Below are positions 1 to 11,440 of a DNA stretch of 64,000 nucleotides, one piece after another (the first letter of the stretch is position 1; every line of letters begins with the position of its first letter). The stretch covers positions 1,977,238,576 to 1,977,302,575 of the forward strand of contig OY728136.1 of the NCBI GenBank assembly GCA_963277665.1, written 5' to 3'. Both the position numbers and the translations under genes were made by a program. The notes beneath the pieces are model-generated. The model did no database searches. It was given only the letters and a program-made list of their open reading frames with translations, and had not been told where the DNA came from. The DNA is from Viscum album. Taxonomy: Eukaryota > Streptophyta > Magnoliopsida > Santalales > Viscaceae.

Positions 1-640
1 TTCTTCCAAAATTTCATTCTTGTGAATCTGATAGTGATAAAATACTTACTAAACAGAAACTCTAAGCCCATATGAGCAATGCTCGGCATGATAAACAATA
101 TTATAATGAAAATTTCATCAATGAATAACTTCATTCTAAAACCTCTCAACTAATTCTATCACAAAATATTTTTTTCTTGATATATAACCCTTGATCGATC
201 ACTTTTATCATTATTAGATTTAATAATCCACCTACTCCAATGCCCAGGTTCTCTTTCTTTAGAATACTTAATGATGTCTATGATTAGCTCTAATAGACAT
301 GATCATGATATATTTCCTCATAACACTGAATTCTCATCATTTCATAGAAGCATTACATGGTTTTTCAAAAACCTGTTATATTTGAAACTTTTACACTCCT
401 ATACATCCCAACTCCCCTAGTCAACTTGAAATCCCTTATCTCATTACTCCAACTAAAAACGTTTCACCTATCTTGATTAATGTGTTTTATCACCTTTAGT
501 AGCCACACATTCCCCCCATTTGTATATGATCCCCAAGTTCACTTCATTATGGTCTACAATAGGGTAAAGAACAATGATTAGTGAATTAGGAAAAGCACAC
601 CATACCTCAGGGAGAGTGGGTCATTCATTGACACTTTTTC
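1..640. other. AT-rich sequence downstream of copia pol, no gene seen
   Basis: No coding domain is recognisable here on either strand. It lies 3' of the copia RNase H when read on the minus strand. A run of six C at 512-517 reads on the minus strand as ATGGGGGGAATG, which resembles a copia polypurine tract. The sequence beyond it does not match the 5' LTR, so I do not call a 3' LTR. Confidence 0.4.
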
Positions 641-2010
641 ATGTACAGGAAGTCGACTGAACTCTAAGTGCTAATCAATTCCATTAAAAGTATTCTTTGC
701 ATAAGGCCTTTTTTAGAATGTCTACAACCTACTATTTTGTGGGTACATACTCCAACATCGCAATACATTTCTATACTTTCTCCTTGATAAAAATATACTT
801 GATTTCAATGGGATTTTTCCTTGAGTGGTGGACAAGATTTTTTCTAAGATTTATAGCACTTGAATTGTCGTAATGTATTCAAATCATAGCCTTCACTTCT
901 ACTCCAATATCATCAAGCTGCTCCTTCATCCATAATAACAATGTGCATGCTTGAGTAGCCACAATATATTCAGCTTATGTGGTGCTCAATTATATGAAAT
1001 ATTTATGCTTTATTATCCAAGAAATACATAAACCGCCAATATTGACCTAATGTTGATTTTCTATCATATTATGAACAGACCTAATCTACATTTTTATATC
1101 CCAATAACTCCTATTGATATTTTTCATTGTATATCAAACTTAAATACATCATTACCTTGATATACCAAATTATTATTTTCACTACAACCATATGTATTTA
1201 CTTGGTATTTCTTTGATACTTTTCTTATTGACATGTGGAGAAAAAAATATTTGGTCATGTATTTTTCAAGTGAAATAGGCTTCAATGATCTAACTATATT
1301 CAGTGACATTACCCACTTTTCATTCATTCTCTCTTGACAGTTTCATCTGGGAACCAACTAGGGTCGTAATCTCCTTGGAATTATCCATTCCAAATCTTAT
1401 CAAAATCCTTTTTTCATATTTATATTGTGAAATTAATGTGCCATTATACTCTTGTGTTTCTTGTAATCTAAGGAAACATGTCAACTCACCAATCATTAAC
1501 ATTACTAAATGACTTTTCATTAATCCTGCAAACTTTTTTCACTGAGCATCATTTCATCCACTAAATATTATGTCATCAATAAAACCATCACCATAATCCT
1601 TTTATTAAATTAATTGATGTCATATAAATTCTAATATTCTCCACTATTCTGAAAAATGAGCTTCTTCAGAAACTAATCCAGTCTTGAATACCACGCTCTT
1701 GGTACTTTCTTCAGCCCATATAGCATCTTCGTCAGCCGATAGACTTTGTTCTCATATTCTCAATTTGGTCAAGATCTTCACTCATATAATGAACCCAGTT
1801 CTATTCTCCAGCTACTTTCTGTTACTCAGCATCAGTATATTCTTATGAATAATCATTTTCCACTTCTACTCCATTGGAGTTTATTACCTCTTTTTCACTA
1901 TCATTAGGAAATTGTTCACTATGTTGTTGAAGACTCTGATCATTATCTATTTTGGTGACATCATTTCATTCAACTATTTTCTGAGCAACATTTTGAACCA
2001 TTTCCAAAAT
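640..2010 (-). pseudogene. copia pol remnant: reverse transcriptase and RNase H
   Basis: Minus-strand translation gives RT pieces in order: KMLYGLKKVPRAWY (about 1690-1745, family consensus ALYGLKQAPRAWY), a DGFIDDIIF piece (about 1560-1600, the YVDD catalytic region), then GELTCFLRLQ and LISQYKYEKRIL (about 1380-1500). RNase H follows: AEYIVATQACTLLLWMKEQL (about 905-985), then HYDNSSAINLRKNLVHHSRK (about 810-885), then VDILKKALCKEYF near 660-720. These are the copia consensus blocks for elongation of retrotransposon cDNA and removal of template RNA. Frames change several times and stops are frequent, so it is a pseudogene. The catalytic DD of RT is still visible, although the surrounding fold is broken. 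Confidence 0.88.
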
Positions 2011-3486
2011 TCTCCCATATATTCTTTGTATCTACAAAATATCCATCTAATGCCATATTGTTAGAATGAAATAGATAATATTGAAATACATGAGTTTTTT
2101 GCTTCTCCCCCAATCCGTCTTTTTATTTCATACAACATAAACATTCATCCTTTTTATCCCATTGATATATTTCATCTTATTAGGATATAGAATGTTCCCC
2201 CTATGATGTGAACCACTTCTTATTATTGGGCCCACTATTTAGACCCGCAAACATTATTCTTCTCCTACATCATTTATTCTCATGTGGAACATTACATTGA
2301 GCCATCAACAGAACCTCTAAGCCTACTGAGTCCTAACTCTGTATATAGAATAATAGATAATGTTAATAACCCAATAAATGTTTATTAAACTCATTTACTT
2401 GAAAAAATTTTAGGCATCCATAAACCATTAACTAAATTCATGTAATTCTTCTAGATTAATTCTTCATCTCTTGTAACTAATTGTAATTAGTTGAAATTCT
2501 AGAGCATAGCACATTACCACTTTGCATCTTTTGATGTCATTTCCCCTTGGGTCGTATCTCCCCTTGAAATTAAAATAGTTTAATATCATTTAATATAATT
2601 TATACACATAGGCAGAGGGGAAACTCTGGAATCTCCAAGAAGAGGATTTGTGGTTGATCTTGATGGGTCAACCCTTTAATACTTTCTTGAAAAGCACTAT
2701 AATATTTTTGTGCTTGTTTCAACTGGCTATCCAACTTCAACTATTATGGCCATATGACTAAATATTATTTACCCTCATTATGTGTATTCTTCTAATATTT
2801 GGATTTTATAGGCTTGTACTTTTCCACAATCATGGGTTTAAACCCATTTTTATAATTTTCCTTTAGTGATTCTCCACTGAAATTCCATATTTCATGACTC
2901 ATCCTTTGAGAAAGAATATTTCCACTGGTCATCTACTCTGGAATCTTCCTACATTTGAAGGATCATTTTGTTTCCCATAACTTATTTCTATGTGGCATGA
3001 CATGGGAATTTTTCATGTCACTATTTATTCATTTTTATTTTATTAGCTATATGACTTGTGCCACACTTTCTTATTAGGGTTGAGTCTTTTACTGAATTTA
3101 CTTTATTCTTAATCATAACTAGAGCAGCTCCTCCATTTTCCTTCCAGGTTTGTTTACATTATTTCAAAGATATTTTCTTGAGTGTAACAGAAGAGGTGAT
3201 TGATATACCTTTCATTGTTCTCCATGTCATTTCCTTGAGGATGTAAACATATTTTAAAACTTATCATGTTGTCTTCCAAAATAATATTTTTTTTATACAC
3301 TTCTAGTATTGGAGATATCCTTAAAGCTTATTTTTCAATCCTTGATTTCTTCCTTCTACAATATCTTGTCGAATTCCTAGGATTAGAACATATTAAACAT
3401 CTCCCTTTAAAAACATACCTCATGTCATCATTTTTGGACTAAGATGTTGATGAATTTGTAGTTATTCTTCTTCTTCCAATGATTCC
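2011..3486 (-). other. degenerate middle of the copia element (expected integrase region)
   Basis: By position between gag and RT this should hold protease and integrase. I cannot recognise the integrase zinc finger or D,D,E block with confidence on either strand; stops and indels are dense. It is annotated by context only. Confidence 0.4.
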
Positions 3487-3671
3487 TCATGATTCGTGAC
3501 ACATAATCATAGAGCGTACATATCTTCCATAATAACAACAATTGATGGATGATTTCTTCTGAGAGGCATTCCTTTCAGATTTTTTTACAAATTTGTTATT
3601 ATTATTATATTTAGCAACATTTCTGCCTTCACAATTTGAAATATAGTCAAGGGCCTCAAAATCACTAGATG

Positions 3672-4070
3672 ATTTTTTTAAAGGTTGGTGCCGAAGCCTC
3701 ATTTATTATTAAATTAAATAAAATACCTCTTTAACTGGGTAGAGGGAGACCCATTACATAGCCTAAAGGCCCAGTGGGTATATATCCCATTACATGGCCC
3801 GTAGGCCCATTTTTTTGGCCTAAATCCCATTCTGTGAATAGTACTGTTACAGTACCCATGCTGCTATAGTACTTCAACTACACGCCACTACTACAGTACT
3901 CCGCCGCCACTATAGTGGCCTGCCACCGCTACAGTGCCCATCGTTGCTACAGTGCTTCCCCCTGCAATAGTACGCTACAGTACCTGCGCCCAATGGGTTT
4001 TGAACCCCCATTTTTCATGTAGATTTAAGGGGTTCTTACCACTAAGCCAAACCCCAATGACAAAAAAAGA
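3672..4070 (-). mobile_element. tRNA-derived SINE in copia gag, 8-bp target duplication
   Basis: The insertion is flanked by the direct repeat ACTAGATG at 3664-3671 and 4071-4078. On the minus strand it begins with a pol III type head: box A TGGCTTAGTGG at about 4045-4055, and box B GGTTCAAAACC about 44 bases further on, the spacing found in tRNAs. It ends in a short A-tract (seven T on the plus strand at about 3673-3679) next to the target copy. The A-tail plus target duplication is the signature of LINE-driven target-primed insertion. The body is clearly richer in G+C than the surroundings. It contains about eight degenerate copies of CTACAGTA-like words (3843-3985) and a near-duplicated block around CCCATTACATGGCC (3750-3810). 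The length of about 399 bp is long for a plant SINE. Confidence 0.75.
3843..3985. repeat. short degenerate CTACAGTAC repeats in the SINE body
   Basis: About eight copies of a motif near GCTACAGTAC recur every 10-20 bases, with interspersed CCGCCAC words. The core TACTGTA/TACAGTA is nearly self-complementary, so the RNA could fold. This stretch is GC-rich compared with the AT-rich gag around it. Confidence 0.7.
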
Positions 4071-5271
4071 ACTAGATGTGTTTCCATGTATCCTAGAGAA
4101 AATGAACATAAGGTAATTACTTTCTGTAAAATCATTTTTAAGTATTTCTATAACACCTAAATGTTTTTTACTATTTCTAAAACTATTAATTTCTCTCTTA
4201 ATATCATCCATGGGAGAGGGATAATAATATCCCATATCAGTTTTTCCTATAATGGTTGGCCTTTGGGATGAGAAAATCCTTTCATGTTTCACCTTTGAAG
4301 TAGCATATTTTCTTTTCTTTTCATCATCACCTGCTGAAGGACAATCAAATAGTAATTTCAATGAATCCATCAATTTCAGATTTCCTTTAGCATTATATTT
4401 TCTTACTTCTTTCTTGAATGACTATAAATCTTCCCTCAATTTTTGAATCTCATTATCCTTGGATTCAATTTGATCATTACGTTCTATTTTTAGTGTCTTC
4501 CCACTAGTTATCTCAACATCCAATTCTCGATAGATCTTCGACATCAAGTCAGCTTTCTCATTTATTTTAGAATCTTTCTAAGAAAAAGAGTAATTGAAAC
4601 ATGCATTCTCTTTCTACATCCTTTGGTTCTTCTAAACTAATTCAAATTTCTCTGTAGAAAGATTGTTATTTCTATCTTTCATATTCTAAATTTCTTATGA
4701 GCTCAAACTCTTTCCCGAGTAATAATTTTTTGTGTTCTTACTTTGTATACATATTTTTCAAATCTTCATCTTGGGAATCATTATTCTCCCTCAGATTCGT
4801 ATCCACGTTAATAATCATTTTATTTAATCCCATCATATTTTTTAACAAAATTTTCAGCACTTGGATTCAGATATCCATAGATTTAATTTCATCATCCAAT
4901 TTTGGATCCAATTCATTTGTTTCATGGAAAACATCAGCTTTTGGTTTTCTTGAAATCTCTTCATTATCAGTTGTTTGAGTATCACTTGTAATATCAGGTT
5001 CTACAATAATTCTTACATAATCATTGAGTGAGTAAACACTTTCACTATCTGATTAATTAAAATCATTCTTCAGTACACTGCTTGTTTCCTTCAACTGAAT
5101 CACACTATTTCTAAAGACACTTCCACACTATGAAATTCTACCATACTTATTATTCTTCTTCAAAGGTCTTACTTTTTACATTTCACACCAAGATAAAACT
5201 AGACTGAATCTTTAACATCAGAAATAAACTAAAGCAAGTCGTAGAAAACAAATATGATAAAATAAACCAAT

Positions 5272-5283
5272 TATCTAATACAA
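5272..5283 (-). other. primer-binding site of the copia element
   Basis: Directly inside the 5' LTR end the minus strand reads TTGTATTAGATA. This matches TGGTATCAGAGC, complementary to the 3' end of initiator tRNA-Met, at 8 of 12 positions, with G-to-T and C-to-T type changes. It fixes the element's orientation as minus and the inner LTR boundary at 5286. Confidence 0.65.
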
Positions 5284-5285
5284 AT

Positions 5286-6690
5286 TGTTAGGTCTACTAG
5301 GTAAAATACCCTAAGAGGAGGTGAATCAAGGTATGAAATAATAAAACTACTACCCCTTTGGATCTTGTTTCATAATTAAACAAAACAAAATTCTCTATTT
5401 ATCCTATAGAAATTAGTGAAGCGAAATTAAATCATGCACAAGACACAACAATTTTACATGGTTCACCCTCATTAGGCTACATCCAAGGAGCATACAATGG
5501 TGATGTGCTAATGTACCAAATCCATTAAAGATCACAATCAATTACAAGGTTTGGGATAGATAACTTCGTTTCCTAGTCTCAATGACTTTACAATGTTTAG
5601 GGTCTACTAATTACATTCCCAAGGGTCACTCCCTATGTCTCTTTCTCTGGCTTACTACTGATGGAAATGATCACTATCTTCCTTTTCCTTTTCTCAATTA
5701 TCTTACAAGGGATCCACTCACAGTTTATGGACTTTTAGGTCCCTCCATTATCTTTAATGTATGCATCCTTAACTATATATAGATTCCCTATTGAAGTTCC
5801 ACTTTCATCTCATTGATGAATTCTACATCACCATAGGTGTACTAGGTAACTTCAATCTTCTGCACAACTCTTGGGTGTATTTCATGCTTATTTAATTCCT
5901 TGTGTGTAACATGTTCCTTTTCATAAGAAAACATATTGCACACCACTTTATATTTTCATTAAACTCTTATACACAACTCAATACTTGCATGAAACTCACT
6001 TATTGAACACAAGTCACTACTTTCTCTTAACTACAATCTTGTGTGAAACTCTCTACTTGTATGGAAACTCACTACATGCGTAGCACTCACTACTTGTGTA
6101 ATATAGAACTCAAATTATCTCTAAATTTTATGATTCCTCAAATGAGGGGCGTATCCACCTATTTATAGAAATTTTGATGACCCTGTGTGCATATCATGCA
6201 ACTTTTCCTTGAGTGCCCAAGTCAATTAATGCAAGTATCTTTCACACAAACTCACCTATGTAGAAAATCCATAAATTGTACATCCTTATTTCCTTTTCCA
6301 TATTTTGATGTACTGATCATGAAAAATACCTAGTGCTCACCATTCCAAACCTACTTATCACTTGCGTGCCACTTCCTTTGAAAAAAACATGTTTCTCCAT
6401 TTTATAATTTTTGACAGAAAAATTTGTTAAACAATGGGAAATGATGCCCCCTTGAATGTGATCCTTTTTTACCACATCCCAAGTATTTATTCCTTTGTCA
6501 TGGTTCTTTTTCAGCATATTTTTTCAAAAATATATCTAGAACTCCCCAACTGATCAAGTAAGCCCTCTTTTTTAATATACTCAATCAACACAATAGTGCA
6601 TCAATGTAACCTAAAGGTATTTTTTCCACAAACTATTTTGTATAGAAGATGTGTACTTTTGTTTAAAAAAAATTTGGGGAGTGACTAACA
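5286..6690 (-). repeat. 5' LTR of the copia element
   Basis: The 1405-bp segment is bounded by TGTTAG at 5286 and CTAACA ending at 6690, a perfect 6-bp inverted terminal pair of the TG...CA type. A TATA-like word (TTTCTATAAATAGG on the minus strand) lies near 6155-6170, where an LTR promoter would be expected. A degenerate short repeat built on ACTCACTAC lies at about 5990-6110. The primer-binding site adjoins the left end. No second copy is in the window, so the LTR call rests on these ends and not on an LTR pair. Confidence 0.72.
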
Positions 6691-6695
6691 TTATT

Positions 6696-8178
6696 TGTTG
6701 GACTATTTCTTAAATCAATTCCCTAAAATAATGTGAAGACATGTCTGATATAGATGATCATAAAGATAGAGTAACACCATTCAAAGTTCATGAAAAATTG
6801 CAAGGACTATGAATACATTTCTTAATACATTAAATAGTGTGTATTGAGGTGTTTGAAGATGTTTAAGATGATTGTGTAGAAAATTAATGAAAATAGGATA
6901 TTTTTGAAAATGAAATTAAAGGATCGCATAAAGTTAGAGTTATGTGAATTCCTCGAAATTTGAAAAATGGTGGTTCCATGAAAAGTCGGTTTTTCATGTA
7001 AGAGGAGTTGATTAAATCCAGATACACTGGTGAAATGAAATCACTACAAAAAAAAGTGGTGTTATGTATAAGTAGGTTGTTCCAATAAAAGTTATAGGAG
7101 GAAAAAATCCATGATATTTTGAGGGATGGGGTTTTATATATAAATAGGGCTATAATATAGTCATTAAATAGAGAATAAAGGAGAGGAGTTTATAGAGAAC
7201 GATTTTAAGAGAGGTAAATGATCAATTTTTTCCAAAAAGAGGAAGTTGTGTGAAAGTCTAATGTGAACCATTGTGTTGCATGAGTATGTTGTACAAACCA
7301 CTATGTTATATAAACATAATATTTTAACAAACCATTATTTTATATTAATACCCTCTTATCATAATTCCAATAGTCTTGAATGGGTTTTTACATATGGATT
7401 TACATGGATATACTAATGAAAACATAAGTCTCATTAAAATTACTGTTGTGAATTTTTAATAAGTAAACATTACACTCATGAAATATATTTCAAAAGGATG
7501 AAGGTATTAATTGAATTAATAATGGATATAAATAGGGAAATTGAGGCTATTGTAAAATAATATTTCATATTCCATATGTGGGAGATCCATTTTTAAAGAT
7601 CTATGATCACCTACCCATACTTGGGGAAATATAGATACAGTGACCTCTTAAATTTGTGTGTGTGTGTGTTCCAAAGTGTTATCCTTTCATAAGTACTGAT
7701 AAAATGATAAAAAGGAGGTAATGATATTTGGTGTGAAGAGTGAATGAACCCTAAATCATTATAGGGGGTGTGACCCCAGCCATGAAGTTCCCTAGCCTAA
7801 ACCCACCTTGGAATTTGATTGACTTGATTTTGGTGCATTAGTGCACTATTATTGCATACTCCCTTGATATAGCCCAGTATATGTGAACCAAGTAAAATCA
7901 TATGTATTGTGTGAATTATTTTAATTTTTTATAATGTAATTAATTCATGTGTGGGATAAGAATATAGTGAATAAATTTACTATAGGAAAAAAGATAAAGG
8001 GTAAACCAATTTGATCATCATAAAAATAAGAACTCAAAAGTTACCCTACTAATTATTAGGTCAAGATCACTCTAGGTTAGTAAGAATATGGGAATTTTTT
8101 GTTTGAGATTGGAAAAAATTTTCATACCATAATTCATGTCTATCTCAGGGTATCTCACACTAAATACCCATATAAACA
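6696..8178 (+). repeat. 5' LTR of element Z
   Basis: It aligns along its length with 61946-63399. The inner end AAACA at about 8174-8178 is followed within 8 bases by a primer-binding site. It contains a short GT run (about 7657-7669). The left end starts TGTTGGACT; the right copy starts TGTCATGACTCC, so the first bases have diverged. Confidence 0.68.
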
Positions 8179-8185
8179 TAATGAT

Positions 8186-8197
8186 TAGTATTAGACT
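8186..8197 (+). other. primer-binding site of element Z
   Basis: TAGTATTAGACT matches the tRNA-Met site TGGTATCAGAGC at 8 of 12 positions; two of the four differences are transitions (G to A, C to T). Its position just inside the left LTR shows that Z is on the plus strand. Confidence 0.6.
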
Positions 8198-11100
8198 ATA
8201 AGTCAATCTTGTTGGATTTTTTATTCTAATTTTTTTTGATTTTTTTCTACAGATAATTTTCATTATTCCCTTACAATCCTTTGATGATTTTAAAAAGGAA
8301 ATAATTACAAGATTAAGAAGATCTCTTGGGTATTTTTATATATTGAAAAAATTATTAGTGATTATGAGATTCAAATAAAATATTGTTGCATCTTTAGAAA
8401 GGATGGTATGGATAATTATGATTGTGAATATAATTTTTCATTTAATGATACTATAATATTAGTAGTGATCACGATTTATTTTATAATATCAGATCTACTG
8501 ATGATTATGAGATATAAATAATTCCAATGGTAGACATTTTTCACTTATCAAAGTACTAAGATTCTGTTCTTCAAGAGGAAGTCTTGAAGTTAAGAAAATA
8601 TAATAAATATCCAGAAATACATGTTGAATTACTAAATATTTAGGTTAAAAAACTGAAAATAATGAATGGAAAACTAGTTGAGGCGGCTACTGATATCAAA
8701 AAATAATAATGATACCCAAACCAAGGATCCAAAAGAGAATACTTTAAAAGTGTAAAAGCATGAAACTGGTTCTAATAATAAAGGCCTTGACTCAAAAGAA
8801 ATTAAAAAATATAATCCCATGAAGTATGAACTTTTTTTAAAAAAAATAGAAAAATTGATTAAGGATAATCAAATGTTGAAACAAGATATTTTGAGCCTTA
8901 ATTATTCAACTACTCTGAGGAAATTCATGTTTATGGAATAAATTAAAACATTGGATGAGATTTTCCATGCATTAGAAGACGAAATTTTTAAAGTGAATAT
9001 GCTCGAAGAAGAAATGGGTTCTTAACATGAAGTAAGAATAAAAAAACAAAAACATAAAGAGGATTTGTTTTTGGTCAAAAAGTATGTGGAATAATCAAAA
9101 TTTTGTGTCAAGACTATTCTAAAATTTGATTTACATTTCTTATTTGATTATCCCTTGGTGGGTTATAGTGATATTACGAGAAATTATACTAAATAAAATT
9201 ATAATAATGAAAATATTTGTATGTCACAAGGGTAATGTTCCATGCGAAAAATGGAATTTTTCATGACGGGGGCCCTCTATAGTTTGAAATGAGGATAAAT
9301 ATGGGTATTCCCTATAATAGGTAAAATTATTATTTCCATGAAAATACATGTAAGAAGTTCCCTAAAAGAGGTACGGAAAAAAGTATGAGTTTCGAAAGAG
9401 GTTTTATAGACATTTGTTTTTATTATAGAGTGAATGTATATATTTCTAACTTTTACCATGAAGCATTAAAATATATCTCATACTATTAATTTAATTGATG
9501 TTTTCAAAAATGGTGTTTTACATTTAAATAATTAAGGTATGTATTTTATGTCAATAATTACTACTATAATAATCATGTCTCTCGTGTATACCTTAAGATA
9601 AATTCATATGGGATAAATCAAGAAAAATAAAATTCATTGGATGAAAAATCTATTTTTTAAGGAATAGATTTCATGGGATGGTATAATAAGATCACAATAA
9701 TAAAATTGGTTTTAAAAGGAGATACAAATCTGTTATTAAACAAAAGGTTTCCTAGAAAGATAAGAAATACATTTTCCAATGTAAGGATTCAAAAAGATAA
9801 TCATGGGAAATAAATATCCCAAAACAAGGTATTTACTTTGAAAGATAATAATTTATATAGGGATAAATATGAAAATAATAAATTTTGAAAAATAAAATTT
9901 CATTTAGTGACATGTAGAAATATCTTTATTATAAATAGTACCTAAGGAAGAAACTCATATAATTTGGATCCTAAAGAAAAGAATAATCCTACAAAAATTG
10001 AATACAAGTTGGATTCTATCAAATCCGTTTAATATATAAATATTGATTCCAAATTAAAAGATAATGGAAAAGTTATAGTCTATAGTAACTTTAAATATTC
10101 CATAACTTTATGAAATTATAAATACCACTCTCCCTATGTATTTAAGTGATACATTTTTTTAAATGTTTTGTAGGTTTTGGGGGAAATATGATCAATAGGG
10201 ATACTGAACTTAAAAAAGAAAGTGGTATTAAGTTATGATTTTTCATTCCAATTTGTGTTTTAGTATTGAATGAGTTTTCTTGTTGAATCTATAATTGCAA
10301 TCATGTGCGTGAAATAATAGGTTTTACAGAAATAAAAATTGGCATCAAGGCCTTATTGAAGTGTCAGTGTCAAGGTAACATGTTAATCAATTAGAATCTT
10401 ATTTGGAAGAGAAATAATAGTTTTTAAGGATAAGTAGTAAAAAAATTAATTATATGACATATTTTATTTTATCTAACATGTTATATCATATAATTATTCT
10501 TAGGATTCCAAAATCTACTAAATATTGTTAACTCTTATACTAAACATAAATTCTATATTTAGTAATGGAGCTGAGACATTTAAATAGAGTTTTAAAATGA
10601 AGATAAAAAATGTGTTATCCCTATCAACCAATGAAATACACTCAACGAAGAAATGAAAAATATATATATTTATAAAATTTAGGTATAGTAATAATATTTT
10701 AAAAATAAATCTAGTATGATTCACACAAATTTTGATTAATGGTTTTTTTTATAATGGTTTTGTGAAAGTGTGATTGAGATCATTGGTGGATTTCATTGCT
10801 ATAATATTAAGTTATATGGATGCTTAAAATTTATTTATATTAGTGAGTAAAATGGTAAATACTAAAATTATTAACATATTTTCATGTTTCATGAACTGAG
10901 TCCCAAATCAGTATGCTAAGAGTTTTTTTATGACACATTTATATGTAGTAAGTTCACCCACTGAAAATATTTGAGAATGTGGATACCTTAAAAGATAGCT
11001 TTATTTTTAGAATATTGATCAAACATAAATTCAAAAGTGATAAAAAATATAGGGTGATAATTTAATTTTAAACCTAATATGATTTATAGAACAACAAGAT

Positions 11101-11440
11101 TTTTATAAGCTTCATATCAAAGGGGGAGCTTCATCTCTTCAAATCTAAAGCATGGACCATGTTGAAAAAGAGGGAGAAAATATATTTGGAATACCTCTAT
11201 TCACATAATTGATAAAGCATAAGGATTTTTTAAAATTAATTTGTATATCCCTAAGTATTTTCAATAGTGATTTGTGTTAGATATTTGGTCAACCTTGTGA
11301 TTATAGAAATTTTATTGGTATTGGGTTGTCAATATAATCTGTGAAATGATTCTTGGAAGATTATTGGGCTTGAGGCTGAAAGTTTGGAGTGAGATAGGGT
11401 TATTTGCATGCTTCTATTGTTAAGAGATGTTTAGAAGTTT
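8198..11440 (+). other. internal region of element Z, coding remnants not recognised
   Basis: This 3.2-kb AT-rich stretch has no open frame above about 70 codons. Between 8580 and 9180 the plus strand translates in pieces to lysine- and glutamate-rich, coiled-coil-like peptides (such as MKYELFLKKIEKLIKDN near 8820 and HALEDEIFKVNMLEEEMGS near 8970). These look like a degraded gag or similar structural protein. I see no protease, RT or integrase motif. A TA dinucleotide run of about 18 bases lies at about 11542, just inside the next element. Confidence 0.45.

Larger units (their letters stand above)
3487..5240 (-). pseudogene. copia gag remnant with zinc-knuckle region, split by a SINE
   Basis: The minus strand holds a long, degraded gag-like reading area. 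The part at 5240-4400 is acidic and rich in E, D, N and K (for example NVDTNLRENNDSQDEDL near 4800), as in coiled-coil gag regions. An open frame runs at 4373-4079, stops being gag where a SINE begins, and continues in the same frame beyond it at 3671-3487. The latter part is lysine-rich and ends in CCYYGRYVRSMIMCHES, which resembles a broken CCHC knuckle (CX2CX4HX4C with residues lost). Gag would form the virus-like particle and bind RNA. The two frames line up when the 407-bp SINE plus one target copy is subtracted, so gag was still open when the SINE arrived. I do not recognise the exact family. Confidence 0.6.
1..6690 (-). mobile_element. Ty1/copia LTR retrotransposon, decayed, left end outside the window
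   Basis: This is a minus-strand copia element read right to left: 5' LTR (5286-6690), primer-binding site, gag (about 5240-3487, split by a SINE), an unresolved middle part, then reverse transcriptase and RNase H (about 2010-640). The order RT then RNase H at the 3' end, and the copia-type RNase H motifs, place it in Ty1/copia. No 3' LTR matching the 5' LTR is visible in bases 1-640, so the element probably runs off the left edge or has an extra 3' region. All reading frames contain stops, so it cannot encode its own movement. The family within copia is not certain. Confidence 0.8.

Noticed and set aside
3058..3246. Short open frames of 60-90 codons across the AT-rich regions
   Set aside because: They are isolated, not conserved between repeated copies, and explained by chance; none shows a domain unless listed as a feature.
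640..5240. Endogenous pararetrovirus
   Set aside because: The RNase H and RT motifs are of the copia type, with an LTR and PBS at 5272-6690. No movement protein or coat protein pattern is visible.
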